From a bacterium (GTDB taxonomy: Bacteria > SZUA-79 > Acidulodesulfobacterales > Acidulodesulfobacteraceae): DNA of 64,000 nt. The stretch spans positions 1,058,899 to 1,122,898 of the forward strand of contig JAJYYR010000001.1 in assembly GCA_021800805.1 (NCBI GenBank). Reading direction: 5' to 3'. A program made the position numbers and the translations under genes. Of the stretch, positions 17,622-26,375 are shown piece after piece (the first letter of the stretch is position 1; each line of letters opens with the position of its first letter). The notes beneath the pieces are model-generated. The model saw only the letters and a list, made by a program, of their open reading frames with translations. It searched no databases and was not told where the DNA came from.

Positions 17622-19916
17622 CTAGAACGGTTGATTCAAACCAATATAATACCTTACGCCGTATTCCGAACCTACGCCGCTTCCAAATGCCTTTGCGGCA
17701 TAAATACTTATCATTTCGGGATATATTCCGAAAAAATAGTTTTTAAAATGAATTCCAAGCCCGGCAAAACTGTAAAGCGGACCTTTATCGAATACGGACG
17801 GAATGGTATCCCCTATTTTACCCGCCCCCGAAATAACATCAGAGGTTATAGCCCTTATATTTAAAAGATTATTTAGCAGGTTTATATCTAATCCCCTGCA
17901 AATATTTCTTCTGTAATCGACTTCGGCAATAAGCGTATCATTATCGATAAACGGAAATTCGGCGGGCATCCCCATGATTCCGTTTATACCGCCGAGGTTA
18001 TAGTCGAGCGCGTCGGGGACGTTGCCGACCGCAAACGTTCCGATTCCTCTGAACGCAATTATATTAGACGCATCTATTGAAAAATTTTTAATATACCGCA
18101 ACATAAATTGATTGAATGAAAACGGGGAAAAGATATTGGAATTTGCGATATTATATGAAATATTTAATGAAGAACCGTATTCAGGATTAATATTGTAATC
18201 GATAGAATTATAAGCGTAGTCTATGCTAAATTCCGCCACCCTTTTTGGATTTTCGTAAACAAAAGAATTGCCTGATGCTTCAGGGTTTATTTCCATAAGG
18301 TTTAACAATCCGGAAACAGACTGTTTATACTTTTGCGATATAGGGAAAAATTTGCCGATTTGGTGAGAAAATCCTAGACTAATCCCGCGGTTATAATAAT
18401 TTTTGAATATGCCGAATAAAAAATTATTTCGATAACTATATTTCTTCGTCAGGGTAAAATTAAGATAACCTTGGGTTCTTCCGCTGTTGGGACTGATATT
18501 CCCGCCCGCGCCGCTTACAAAAACGGTATAATAATCTTTTTTCTTCAGATTTAAAAATTCGTCCTTTATTTGCTTATAGGGAATAAGATTTAAATCGTTA
18601 TTATAATAATAAACGCTGTTTTTTAATGTATGCGTGCGGGGAAAACCCGTAAAGTAAAGATAAGAAAGAGGAAATATCGGGTGGCTTATGACGGTGTTGA
18701 CCCCCTGAATAAAATTAAAATGCTTTAAAAATGTTTTTATGTCTGGATTTTTTTTTGAATATTTGATTAAAAATGCTTTAAAATTAATAAATGAAAGCCT
18801 TTGCAATCTTTGAGAATAAAAAGGATAATTGTTTTTGCTCGCCTTTTCGATTGTTTTTTTGGAATTTATTAAATTTAAATAAATTATTCCTCTTATAAGG
18901 TTCAATTTTTGGTATATGTAAAAGTTGGGAAATACGCCTGCAAACCGCGTGTTGACGAGAAGGGTGTTTGAGTTCAGCGGGGGTTTCAACCATATGCTTC
19001 TTCTTAAATAAATATAAACAATGTTTATCCGGTTCAATTTTATTTGGGAGGATTTGCTTAATAATCTTATTCCGCTATAAATTTTTTTATTTTTATTATT
19101 AAAATTATAACGGTAAGGAGAGAGAAAATTTAACGATAAGGCATCTAAATGAAATTCTTTTTTTCTGAATTTTTTGGATAACACGATAGAAATGAAATTT
19201 GAAGTAAATGTAACAATCAATCTGTGCGTATAAATTTTTCCGTTAAAAAATGCTTCATATCCGTTTTTTATCGCTAAATTTATTTTAAAGTGGGTAAATA
19301 CCTGCGGATTTGAATTTTTATTTGCCGAAATATACGGATAAAAAGGGGCATTTAATACTATTTCTTTTTTAAAATATCCGAAATTGCCAAACGCCTCCGG
19401 AATTTTTGTTTTAAATTTAATTTTAATTATATATAGCTTATTATATAATCTATTTTTTATAATCTTTTCCGATAATTTATCTACGGTTATAAATCCTTTG
19501 TTAAAAGTGTACGGATAAAGTTGATGAATATTATAATCCCTTAAATGTTTCGGCTTTTTATAAAAATTATTTGGATAAAGCATTAAATATAGATTAGCGG
19601 ATAGCTTTACATATAATCCTTTAAAATTTTTCATTTTATTTATGCGGCTGACCTTACCGTTGCCGGTTCGAAAATTATCGTTAATCGGTCTGGGGCTTTG
19701 AATATTCTGAATATATTTGATGGTTTCCGTGCCTTTTATAATTTTCCTTGAAGGAATGATGACGGCTTTTATGGCAATAGTCTGAGTCGGATTAATTATT
19801 TTTAATGTTTTAGAAAAAGAATAATCGCTTGAAAATATTAAAACAAAAATTATCAGGCAGCCGTAAAATGATATTTTTATAAATTTGTTGTTTACTGAAT
19901 TTATAAAAATTTGCAT
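17622..19916 (-). CDS. predicted outer-membrane beta-barrel protein, distantly Omp85-like
   Basis: An N-terminal hydrophobic segment (about residues 14-34) looks like a signal sequence. The C-terminal 300 residues show alternating beta strands and end in a terminal Phe, as in barrels inserted by BAM. A block near residues 640-680 (NLGGINGIMGMPAEFP, then LIAEVDYRR) resembles the Omp85/surface-antigen closing region, but the usual RGY/F signature is replaced by MGM. The middle part is rich in Asn, Lys, Tyr and Ile and not recognised. At 764 residues it could be a transporter or a surface-exposed protein. It lies just downstream of rfaE2, an LPS gene. Confidence 0.6.
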   Translation of the reverse strand: MQIFINSVNNKFIKISFYGCLIIFVLIFSSDYSFSKTLKIINPTQTIAIKAVIIPSRKIIKGTETIKYIQNIQSPRPINDNFRTGNGKVSRINKMKNFKGLYVKLSANLYLMLYPNNFYKKPKHLRDYNIHQLYPYTFNKGFITVDKLSEKIIKNRLYNKLYIIKIKFKTKIPEAFGNFGYFKKEIVLNAPFYPYISANKNSNPQVFTHFKINLAIKNGYEAFFNGKIYTHRLIVTFTSNFISIVLSKKFRKKEFHLDALSLNFLSPYRYNFNNKNKKIYSGIRLLSKSSQIKLNRINIVYIYLRRSIWLKPPLNSNTLLVNTRFAGVFPNFYIYQKLNLIRGIIYLNLINSKKTIEKASKNNYPFYSQRLQRLSFINFKAFLIKYSKKNPDIKTFLKHFNFIQGVNTVISHPIFPLSYLYFTGFPRTHTLKNSVYYYNNDLNLIPYKQIKDEFLNLKKKDYYTVFVSGAGGNISPNSGRTQGYLNFTLTKKYSYRNNFLFGIFKNYYNRGISLGFSHQIGKFFPISQKYKQSVSGLLNLMEINPEASGNSFVYENPKRVAEFSIDYAYNSIDYNINPEYGSSLNISYNIANSNIFSPFSFNQFMLRYIKNFSIDASNIIAFRGIGTFAVGNVPDALDYNLGGINGIMGMPAEFPFIDNDTLIAEVDYRRNICRGLDINLLNNLLNIRAITSDVISGAGKIGDTIPSVFDKGPLYSFAGLGIHFKNYFFGIYPEMISIYAAKAFGSGVGSEYGVRYYIGLNQPF

Positions 19917-19949
19917 TATTTTTATAAATATTTATAAATAATGTATTTA

Positions 19950-20435
19950 TTATAGCCGTTTTACTTTTTCAATTATATTGCTCGTGGATTTTCCTTTGAC
20001 GAAGTCTATTAGAACGACTTTTCCGCCGGAATGTTCGACGATATTTCTACCCACGACGTCTTTTCCGTTGTAATCGCCCCCTTTTACCAAAAAATCTGGA
20101 TTTATCTCTTTTATTAGATTATACGGGGTGTCTTCGCCAAAAATTACCACAAAATCAACCGGTTTTATGTTTGCCAAAACATATGCCCTGTCTTTTTCGC
20201 ATATTATCGGTCTGTCTTGACCTTTAAGCCGCTTAACCGATTCGTCGCTGTTTATGCCGACAATCAGCACGTCGCCGAGGCTTTTCGCCTCGTTCAAGTA
20301 GCTTACATGACCCGCGTGAATAATATCGAAACATCCGTTGGTGAAAACAATCTTTTTACGTTCATTTTTGAGTTTCGATATTTCCTTTTTTATATTGCCG
20401 AAATCGATTATTTTTCCGACGGTACAGATAGTCAT
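19950..20435 (-). CDS. rfaE2: D-glycero-beta-D-manno-heptose 1-phosphate adenylyltransferase
   Basis: This single-domain nucleotidyltransferase carries [16 protein letters not shown] with the HxGH motif at 40-43. Further blocks are [13 protein letters not shown] and DFLVKGGDY. These match the RfaE domain II (HldE C-terminal) family. It adenylylates heptose-1-phosphate to make ADP-heptose for the LPS inner core. In E. coli it is fused to the kinase; here it is free-standing at 161 residues, so a separate hldE1-type kinase should exist elsewhere. This supports an LPS-bearing outer membrane. Confidence 0.93.
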   Translation of the reverse strand: MTICTVGKIIDFGNIKKEISKLKNERKKIVFTNGCFDIIHAGHVSYLNEAKSLGDVLIVGINSDESVKRLKGQDRPIICEKDRAYVLANIKPVDFVVIFGEDTPYNLIKEINPDFLVKGGDYNGKDVVGRNIVEHSGGKVVLIDFVKGKSTSNIIEKVKRL

Positions 20436-20490
20436 ATAGATATATGTTTTATCATAAAATTATCAAAAAGTTAATAATGTTATACCGATG

Positions 20491-22821
20491 TTAAGCCGAT
20501 TTAATATTATTAACATTCAGGATTCTTAATCCTTCGGGTAAAATTTTATTGATTTTTTCCCGCAAAACGTTTAAATCCGCTAAAACAATATATTCCGCAT
20601 TTACCCGCGCTTTAATATAAAGCTCGTCGCTTTCGCTCATAAAAGGAATAGGATTTGAAAAACTGACCTTGGGTCTGGAAGTAAATTTGGATTCTTTGTA
20701 AATAAGCGGCAGTCTGACTATCCTAAAAGCTTTAAGCAATATTTTTACTGTTTCTAAATGTCCAAGATACTTTGCCGCTCCTCTTTTGGAATATATAAAA
20801 GTAAGTTCGGAAAAAGATTTTAATTTTACGGGATTATTTTCGACGCTGTTTCCGGCAGTATTTTCGATAGTATTTTCGGCGGTATCCTCTTTGCTCTTTT
20901 TTTTATGCATTTTTATATTTTCCGCTTTAGACGAATAAACGGGAGCGACGGATTTAAAATCGCACACCCCGCATAAATAGCAGGTTTTCCTGCAATTCTC
21001 CGTTAAAAGGTCTTGAGTAAAATTATCCGACGCAGACGCGTTGGGCGAATAAACGGTTTTTAAATTCTGTTCATAAGATTTTTTATATTCTTCTTTTAGA
21101 AATTCCTTATCGATAAGAATGTCTATGAAGTCCCAAGGGAGCGCTATGTCTATATTTTTTTCTTCGTATAAATATTTATAATCGTAATTGTATTCGGATT
21201 CGTATTCGTATTTAAGGGCTTTAACCCACGCATCGTAGTTAAATAATCTGGATTCGCTGTCGTAAACAGCGCCTGATTTATAAGCTCTATATATAATTTG
21301 CGGGGTAAGATTATCCCCTCTCGATATTAGCCCTTCTATAAAACTAACTTTTGGGTCTTGATATCTAAAATTAACGTTTAAGGGTTTTAATAACTTTTTT
21401 AAATAATTAATTTTAAAGTTAAGCGCAGACTCGTTTTCCATAGGATGCCATTGAAAAGGAGTATGGGGCTTCGGAACGAAGTTATTGACGTTTACCGTAA
21501 TATTCAGCCCTTTTGCAACTTTTTTAATTTTTATTATTAAACCTGCTATACCGTCCAAATCGGCTATTCTTTCAAACGGAAGACCTATCATAAAATATAA
21601 TTTCAGGGTTTTAAATCCTTTTTGCGAAAGTCCAGCCGCTTCCTCGAGGAGGTCTGCCTCGGAGATGTTTTTATTTATGATATTTCTCAGCCTCTGAGTT
21701 CCGGCTTCGGGAGCAAGGGTAAAATTGGTCTTTTTGACTGCGGCGGTTTTACTGAGGATATTTTCGCTTAAAGAGCCTATTCTCATAGACGGAAACGACA
21801 TAGAAATTTTTTCTTCGGATGTCAGTTCGGCTAATTCGGAAAGCAAGGCTTCGATATCCGAATAGTCCCCCGTCGAAAGGGAAGACAAAGATATTTCTTC
21901 CAGTCCGGTAGTCCTTAAGCCGTGCTTTACGGCATTTACTACCGTTTCGTTCTTCCGCTCCCTGACCGGTCTGTAAATGTATCCCGCCTGACAAAAGCGG
22001 CAGCCGGACGAACACCCGCGGGCTATCTCGACGGCAAGTCTGTTGTGGACGGTTTCTATAAGCGGGACGATATGATTTTTAATATACTTGGAATCTGCAT
22101 CTTCGTTGAATTTGCGGCTTAGGTCTATATCCGCCAATATTGATTTTTTAACGCTTTTGGAAAATCCGGGAACGTAAACGCCTCTTATTTCGGCAAGTTC
22201 GCTTTTTACGTAATTTCTATAATCCGTTTTACCTATCGTTCCCGATTTAAAACTTCTTTTAGCTTTTAGAACGGCATCGCATACTTCAACCGTCGTCTTT
22301 TCCCCGTCTCCTATTATAAAAAAATCCATAAAATCGTTCAATGGAAGAGGGTTAAAAGCACAGGGGCCGCCCGCTCCGATAAAAGGCTCGTCATATCTCC
22401 TGTCTTTAGAAAAAACGGAAATACCGGAAAGTTCAAGCATAAATAGTATATTTGTATAGGAAAGTTCGTATTGAAGGGAAAAGCCGGCAATGTCGAAATC
22501 TTTAATATATTCGAAGGATTCTAACGAAAATAAAGGTATGCCATGCTCTTTTAGTTTGAGGTTCATATCCGGATACGGCAGATAAACCCTTTCGCAGGCA
22601 ATATAATCCACCGAATTTAATATGTCGTATATTATTCCCATTCCTATATGGCTCATTCCCAGCTCGTAAAAATCCGGAAACGCAAGCGCAAATTTTAAAG
22701 GAATAGTTTTAACATCTTTAACGGTAATTCCGCTTTCCAATCCGAGATATCTGACGGGTTTTTGCACGAACGGAAGAATATCTTCGTTTAACCTGCCGTA
22801 TAATTCTTGATTTGCTTTCAT
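20491..22821 (-). CDS. TIGR03960-type radical SAM protein fused to a DUF2344 domain
   Basis: The N-terminal 260 residues resemble the degenerate B12-binding domain of TIGR03960 proteins. A radical SAM core follows, with its cluster in ARGCSSGCRFCQAG near residues 270-280. Blocks such as FTLAPEAGTQRLR and LKLYFMIGLPFE are typical of this family. Residues about 670-776 (FIYSKRGAAKYLGHLE onward) match the radical-SAM-linked DUF2344 family, which is often a separate gene. This tail looks shorter than the usual 180-200 residues. The substrate of the family is not established; a role in RNA modification or ribosome-linked processes has been guessed. It stands alone, divergent from the site-2 protease gene. 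Confidence 0.85.
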   Translation of the reverse strand: MKANQELYGRLNEDILPFVQKPVRYLGLESGITVKDVKTIPLKFALAFPDFYELGMSHIGMGIIYDILNSVDYIACERVYLPYPDMNLKLKEHGIPLFSLESFEYIKDFDIAGFSLQYELSYTNILFMLELSGISVFSKDRRYDEPFIGAGGPCAFNPLPLNDFMDFFIIGDGEKTTVEVCDAVLKAKRSFKSGTIGKTDYRNYVKSELAEIRGVYVPGFSKSVKKSILADIDLSRKFNEDADSKYIKNHIVPLIETVHNRLAVEIARGCSSGCRFCQAGYIYRPVRERKNETVVNAVKHGLRTTGLEEISLSSLSTGDYSDIEALLSELAELTSEEKISMSFPSMRIGSLSENILSKTAAVKKTNFTLAPEAGTQRLRNIINKNISEADLLEEAAGLSQKGFKTLKLYFMIGLPFERIADLDGIAGLIIKIKKVAKGLNITVNVNNFVPKPHTPFQWHPMENESALNFKINYLKKLLKPLNVNFRYQDPKVSFIEGLISRGDNLTPQIIYRAYKSGAVYDSESRLFNYDAWVKALKYEYESEYNYDYKYLYEEKNIDIALPWDFIDILIDKEFLKEEYKKSYEQNLKTVYSPNASASDNFTQDLLTENCRKTCYLCGVCDFKSVAPVYSSKAENIKMHKKKSKEDTAENTIENTAGNSVENNPVKLKSFSELTFIYSKRGAAKYLGHLETVKILLKAFRIVRLPLIYKESKFTSRPKVSFSNPIPFMSESDELYIKARVNAEYIVLADLNVLREKINKILPEGLRILNVNNIKSA

Positions 22822-22880
22822 AATTTTATATATTTATATTATATATTTTTTTAACGAAAAAATTAAAGATAAAAATGAGG

Positions 22881-22910
22881 TTGATTTATTAGGAAAAATA
22901 AGCGTATAAT
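22881..22910 (+). promoter_or_regulatory. promoter directly abutting the site-2 protease start codon
   Basis: TTGATT (22881-22886) and a perfect TATAAT (22905-22910) are separated by 18 bases. Only seven bases lie between the -10 box and the ATG at 22918, so transcription should begin at or next to the A of the start codon. No ribosome-binding site fits between them, so the message is probably leaderless. Confidence 0.6.
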
Positions 22911-22917
22911 AAAAAAT

Positions 22918-23634
22918 ATGAATAATACTATTCAGCTTATAGTAATAGCGATAATCCCGGTTCTATTCGCCATTATACTACACGAGGTTTCACACGGATA
23001 CGTCGCCCATATTTTCGGCGACGACACCGCAAAAAACGCCGGAAGATTAACTCTTAACCCGATAAAACATATCGACCCTTTCGGAACTATTCTGCTCCCT
23101 CTGCTTTTAATATTAGTCGGCTCCCCTTTTTTATTCGGTTACGCAAAGCCGGTTCCGGTGAATTTTAACGGGCTTAAAAATCCCAAAAGAGATACCGGAT
23201 TCGTCGCGGCGGCGGGTCCCGTTACAAATTTTATCCTTGCTTTTATATGTTTTGTTTTTCTGAAACTTATACTCATAAATTTTCCGGTTATGAATTTATA
23301 TCTTGTATATTTCTTAAACCATTTAAAATTTCAGACGGTTTCCGGCGGTTTATTTTTTAAATTCTTCATTTATCCCGTTACATTTATGCTTTTTATAGGC
23401 ATAATGATAAATCTTATACTGGGAACTTTTAATTTAATCCCGATTCCTCCTTTAGACGGCGGAAGAGTCGCCGTAAGTCTTCTGCCGGAGCCGTTTTCCG
23501 GATATTTAAGTAAATTAGAGCCGTTTGGAATATTTTTATTGTTAATACTTCTTTTACTTGATCCGGGAAATTTTCTGGTAGTTTCATACAATTTTATTGT
23601 GAACAACATCGTTTTAAAAAATCTTAGCTTATAA
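22918..23634 (+). CDS. site-2 protease family (M50) intramembrane metalloprotease
   Basis: This 238-residue polytopic membrane protein carries the zinc motif HEVSH (22-26) in its first membrane segment. The second metal-binding motif is PPLDGGR (177-183) in NLIPIPPLDGGR. This is the small M50 group without PDZ domains, like B. subtilis YwhC, rather than RseP. Such proteases cut membrane-bound substrates. The substrate is unknown. The gene is followed after 9 bases by scpA, an arrangement common in many bacteria (M50-trpS-scpA). Confidence 0.92.
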   Translation: MNNTIQLIVIAIIPVLFAIILHEVSHGYVAHIFGDDTAKNAGRLTLNPIKHIDPFGTILLPLLLILVGSPFLFGYAKPVPVNFNGLKNPKRDTGFVAAAGPVTNFILAFICFVFLKLILINFPVMNLYLVYFLNHLKFQTVSGGLFFKFFIYPVTFMLFIGIMINLILGTFNLIPIPPLDGGRVAVSLLPEPFSGYLSKLEPFGIFLLLILLLLDPGNFLVVSYNFIVNNIVLKNLSL

Positions 23635-23643
23635 TTTTAGTTT

Positions 23644-24483
23644 ATGCAGTCCGCTCAAACCCAATTATCTTTTTATCCTAAAGTCAGCCTCGAAGCTTAC
23701 GACGGACCATTAGACCTGCTTTTAACTCTGATAAAAAAGAATAAAATAAATATTTACGATATTCCCATAGTCGAAATAACAAGGCAATATCTTGAAGCGA
23801 TAGGCTTAGAGGTAAACGCCTCCGCATCGTCTTACGATACTTTTAATCTTGATTTAGGCGGCGATTTTATAGTAATGGCGGCTCAACTTATATATATTAA
23901 ATCCGTAATGCTTCTGCCTAAATACGATGCCGAGAAAGACGGAGGGGAGGGCGGCAAAGACGATATGACCGACCCGAGAGCGGAATTGACGGATATGCTT
24001 TTAGAATATCGAAAAGTCAAAGAGGTATCTAACTTCTTAAATAACAGGCCAATATTGGGACGCGACGTATTTGGAATAAAAATGTTTAAAACCGATGAAA
24101 CCGCGCTTGAAAAAATTTCGGGAAACGCCGCCATTATTTTTGACGCAAATATTTTTATTCTTTCTAAGTATTTTTACGGTAAGATGACGGAGGCTCAAAA
24201 CAGAATAAATATATACGAGGTAGCAAAAGAAAATTTTTCCGTAAAAGAAAAAATAATGGAAATAATGGAAATTTTTAATGCAATCCCGAATACTACTTTT
24301 AGCGAAATCGTTAAAAACAGCGTAAGCAGGGACGAATTGTTAACCTATTTTCTGGCGGTTCTCGAAATGGCAAGGTTGGTTCTAATAAATTTAAGTCAAT
24401 TCAAACTATTCGGCGAAATATACGTATGTCCGACCGCGAACGCGCTTATCGAATACCGTTCAAAAATTGCAAGTATGAATTAA
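23644..24483 (+). CDS. scpA: segregation and condensation protein A
   Basis: ScpA is the kleisin of the SMC-ScpAB condensin that organises the chromosome. The conserved N-terminus EAYDGPLDLLLTLIKKNKI and the block DIPIVEITRQYLEAI are clear. DFIVMAAQLIYIKSVMLLP is the SMC neck-binding region. The acidic middle region and winged-helix C-terminus fit, with 279 residues. Its usual partner scpB is not next to it; instead an rluB-type gene, normally downstream of scpB, converges on it with a 4-base overlap. scpB must be elsewhere or divergent. Confidence 0.93.
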   Translation: MQSAQTQLSFYPKVSLEAYDGPLDLLLTLIKKNKINIYDIPIVEITRQYLEAIGLEVNASASSYDTFNLDLGGDFIVMAAQLIYIKSVMLLPKYDAEKDGGEGGKDDMTDPRAELTDMLLEYRKVKEVSNFLNNRPILGRDVFGIKMFKTDETALEKISGNAAIIFDANIFILSKYFYGKMTEAQNRINIYEVAKENFSVKEKIMEIMEIFNAIPNTTFSEIVKNSVSRDELLTYFLAVLEMARLVLINLSQFKLFGEIYVCPTANALIEYRSKIASMN

Positions 24484-25280
24484 GTGAACGCAAGTTCGGC
24501 TGTTTTACGGTTTAATATGCGGTAATCTCCCGAAGGAAGGTCGCCTATATAAAGTCCGCCCAACCTTACTCTCCTGAGCATTAAAATTTTAAGGTTAAAA
24601 AACTCCATAAGTCTTCTTATCTCACGGTTTTTTCCGTGCGATAAATCGACCGACAATATAAACTTTGAAGGATTTTTTCTTACTATTCTAACGTCGTCCG
24701 GTTTTAAGAGACCCGTTTCTTCAAGTCTGACGCCTTTTCTTATCCTGTTAAAAAGATCGGGGGTTAATTCGCCCTTAACCTCGACTATGTAGGTTTTTAT
24801 TACATCGAATTTCGGATGGGTTAATTTATACGCAAAGTCGCCGTCGTTGGTAAGGAGAAGCAAGCCTTCGCTCATAAAATCCAGCCTCCCAGCCGGAAAT
24901 ATATGCTTATATTTTAAAGTTTCTTTTTTAATTAATTCCATAACCGTTTTAAACCCTTCTTCCGATTTTACGGCGGTAATGTATCCTTGAGGTTTGTTTA
25001 GCATAATATAAATTTTGGGCTCTTCTTTATATTTAATCTTTTTACCGTCGACGACGACCTCGTCCCCTTCTTTAACGGAAACGGCAAGATTGCTAATTTT
25101 TTTACCGTTTATGAAAACTCTGCCTTCTTTTATTATTTCGTCGGCGTTTCTTCTCGAAACGTCCGTAGTATGCATAGCGATAAACCTGTTTAATCTTATG
25201 CCGGCGCTTACGCCTGCGTCAATCTTCGTCTGCATCTTCGTCTTCGTCGTAGTTTTTACCTTTCTCTCATTATCCGTCAA
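24480..25280 (-). CDS. rluB: RluB-type 23S rRNA pseudouridine synthase
   Basis: An S4 RNA-binding domain (about residues 28-85) precedes a pseudouridine synthase domain. The catalytic aspartate D134 lies in [17 protein letters not shown], the RluB/E/F/RsuA form of the motif. The later [10 protein letters not shown] block also fits. RluB modifies U2605 of 23S rRNA in E. coli; RsuA or RluF specificity cannot be fully excluded. It is the last gene of the TPP-riboswitch operon: its ATG overlaps the thiG stop by 4 bases. That makes it an odd passenger in a thiamine operon. Confidence 0.88.
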   Translation of the reverse strand: MTDNERKVKTTTKTKMQTKIDAGVSAGIRLNRFIAMHTTDVSRRNADEIIKEGRVFINGKKISNLAVSVKEGDEVVVDGKKIKYKEEPKIYIMLNKPQGYITAVKSEEGFKTVMELIKKETLKYKHIFPAGRLDFMSEGLLLLTNDGDFAYKLTHPKFDVIKTYIVEVKGELTPDLFNRIRKGVRLEETGLLKPDDVRIVRKNPSKFILSVDLSHGKNREIRRLMEFFNLKILMLRRVRLGGLYIGDLPSGDYRILNRKTAELAFT

Positions 25281-26095
25281 AATACTATTCCCTCCATTTG
25301 CGTAGAAGCCTGAGCATAAAGTTTCATAGGGATGCGCCCGGATAAATATGAAAGTCTGCCGGCTTCTACCGCATTTTTCATAGCGGCAGCCATATTAATC
25401 GGATTGCCGGCTCCGGCAATAGCCGTGTTTATAAGTATGCCGTCAACGCCGAGTTCCATTGTTTTGCAGGCATCGGAGGCTGTTCCCACGCCCGCATCGA
25501 CTATTACCGGAACAGACACGGTTTCCTTAATTATTTTTATATTATAAGGATTTCTAATACCGAGACCGGAGCCTATGGGCGATGCAAGCGGCATTACGAC
25601 GGGACATCCGACATCTTCAAGTTTTTTGGCAAGGACAGGATCGTCCATCATATACGGCATAACGGTAAAACCTTCCTTGACTAAAATTTTAGCGGCTTTA
25701 AGCAGTTCTTCGTTATCGGGATACAGGGTTTTTTGGTCGCCTATTACCTCAAGTTTTACGAGGTCGGTTTTAAAAACGTCGAGTTCACGAGCAAGACGTA
25801 AAGTATTTACGGCATCTTCGGCAGTATAACATCCTGCGGTATTAGGCAAAAGAATATATTTGTCGAGGTCTATATAGGACAGCAAATTTTCTTTTGCGTT
25901 AAAGTCTATTCTTCTGACGGCTACGGTGATAATCTCCGAACCGGAAGCGGCAGCGGCGTCCTTCATGGTTTGGAAGTCCGGATACTTCCCCGTTCCTATA
26001 AGAAGCCGCGACTTAAAAGTATATTTTCCTATTTTTAATGAGTCGTCTTTTAAGGCGTTATTATTACTGCCGTTCATATTTGCATTGCCGTTCAT
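25277..26095 (-). CDS. thiG: thiazole synthase ThiG
   Basis: ThiG assembles the thiazole ring of thiamine from deoxyxylulose phosphate, ThiS thiocarboxylate and dehydroglycine. Seen blocks are [26 protein letters not shown] and VKLEVIGD with the Schiff-base lysine K114. [15 protein letters not shown] and [11 protein letters not shown] follow. The Asn-rich N-terminal tail (about 20 residues) is extra. An AGAGAGGG ribosome-binding site 8 bases upstream supports the chosen start. The gene lies between thiS and the rluB-type gene. The required dehydroglycine source (ThiH or ThiO) is not adjacent, except possibly the CofH-like protein at the head of the operon. Confidence 0.96.
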   Translation of the reverse strand: MNGNANMNGSNNNALKDDSLKIGKYTFKSRLLIGTGKYPDFQTMKDAAAASGSEIITVAVRRIDFNAKENLLSYIDLDKYILLPNTAGCYTAEDAVNTLRLARELDVFKTDLVKLEVIGDQKTLYPDNEELLKAAKILVKEGFTVMPYMMDDPVLAKKLEDVGCPVVMPLASPIGSGLGIRNPYNIKIIKETVSVPVIVDAGVGTASDACKTMELGVDGILINTAIAGAGNPINMAAAMKNAVEAGRLSYLSGRIPMKLYAQASTQMEGIVF

Positions 26096-26156
26096 TTTTT
26101 TAATCCCTCTCTGCTTTAAAATTATTGACTATTTTATATTTACTTTTTATATATTT

Positions 26157-26357
26157 CTACCCGCCTGGAGCAATGCTTACTAAGTCTATTTTATCGTTAT
26201 CGTTTAAAACAAATGCGGCATATGAACTTTTTGAAATTATAGTTTTATTTACGGCAACGGCGGTACTTTTAATATTAAGTTTCAGTTCGTCGATTAAATT
26301 TTGAACCGTAATGCCGTTATCCGCATTATATTCTTTTCCGTTTAATTCTAATTTCAT
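26157..26357 (-). CDS. thiS: sulfur carrier protein ThiS
   Basis: This is a 66-residue ubiquitin-like protein that ends in Gly-Gly (APGG), the tail that ThiF adenylates and that then carries the sulfur for the thiazole ring. ITVQNLIDELKL and VAVNKTIISKS match the ThiS fold. It lies 18 bases after the CofH-like gene and 61 bases before thiG. No clear ribosome-binding site precedes its ATG, so coupling to the gene before it is likely. No thiF is visible in the window. Confidence 0.93.
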   Translation of the reverse strand: MKLELNGKEYNADNGITVQNLIDELKLNIKSTAVAVNKTIISKSSYAAFVLNDNDKIDLVSIAPGG

Positions 26358-26375
26358 ATTTAATATTTTAATATA

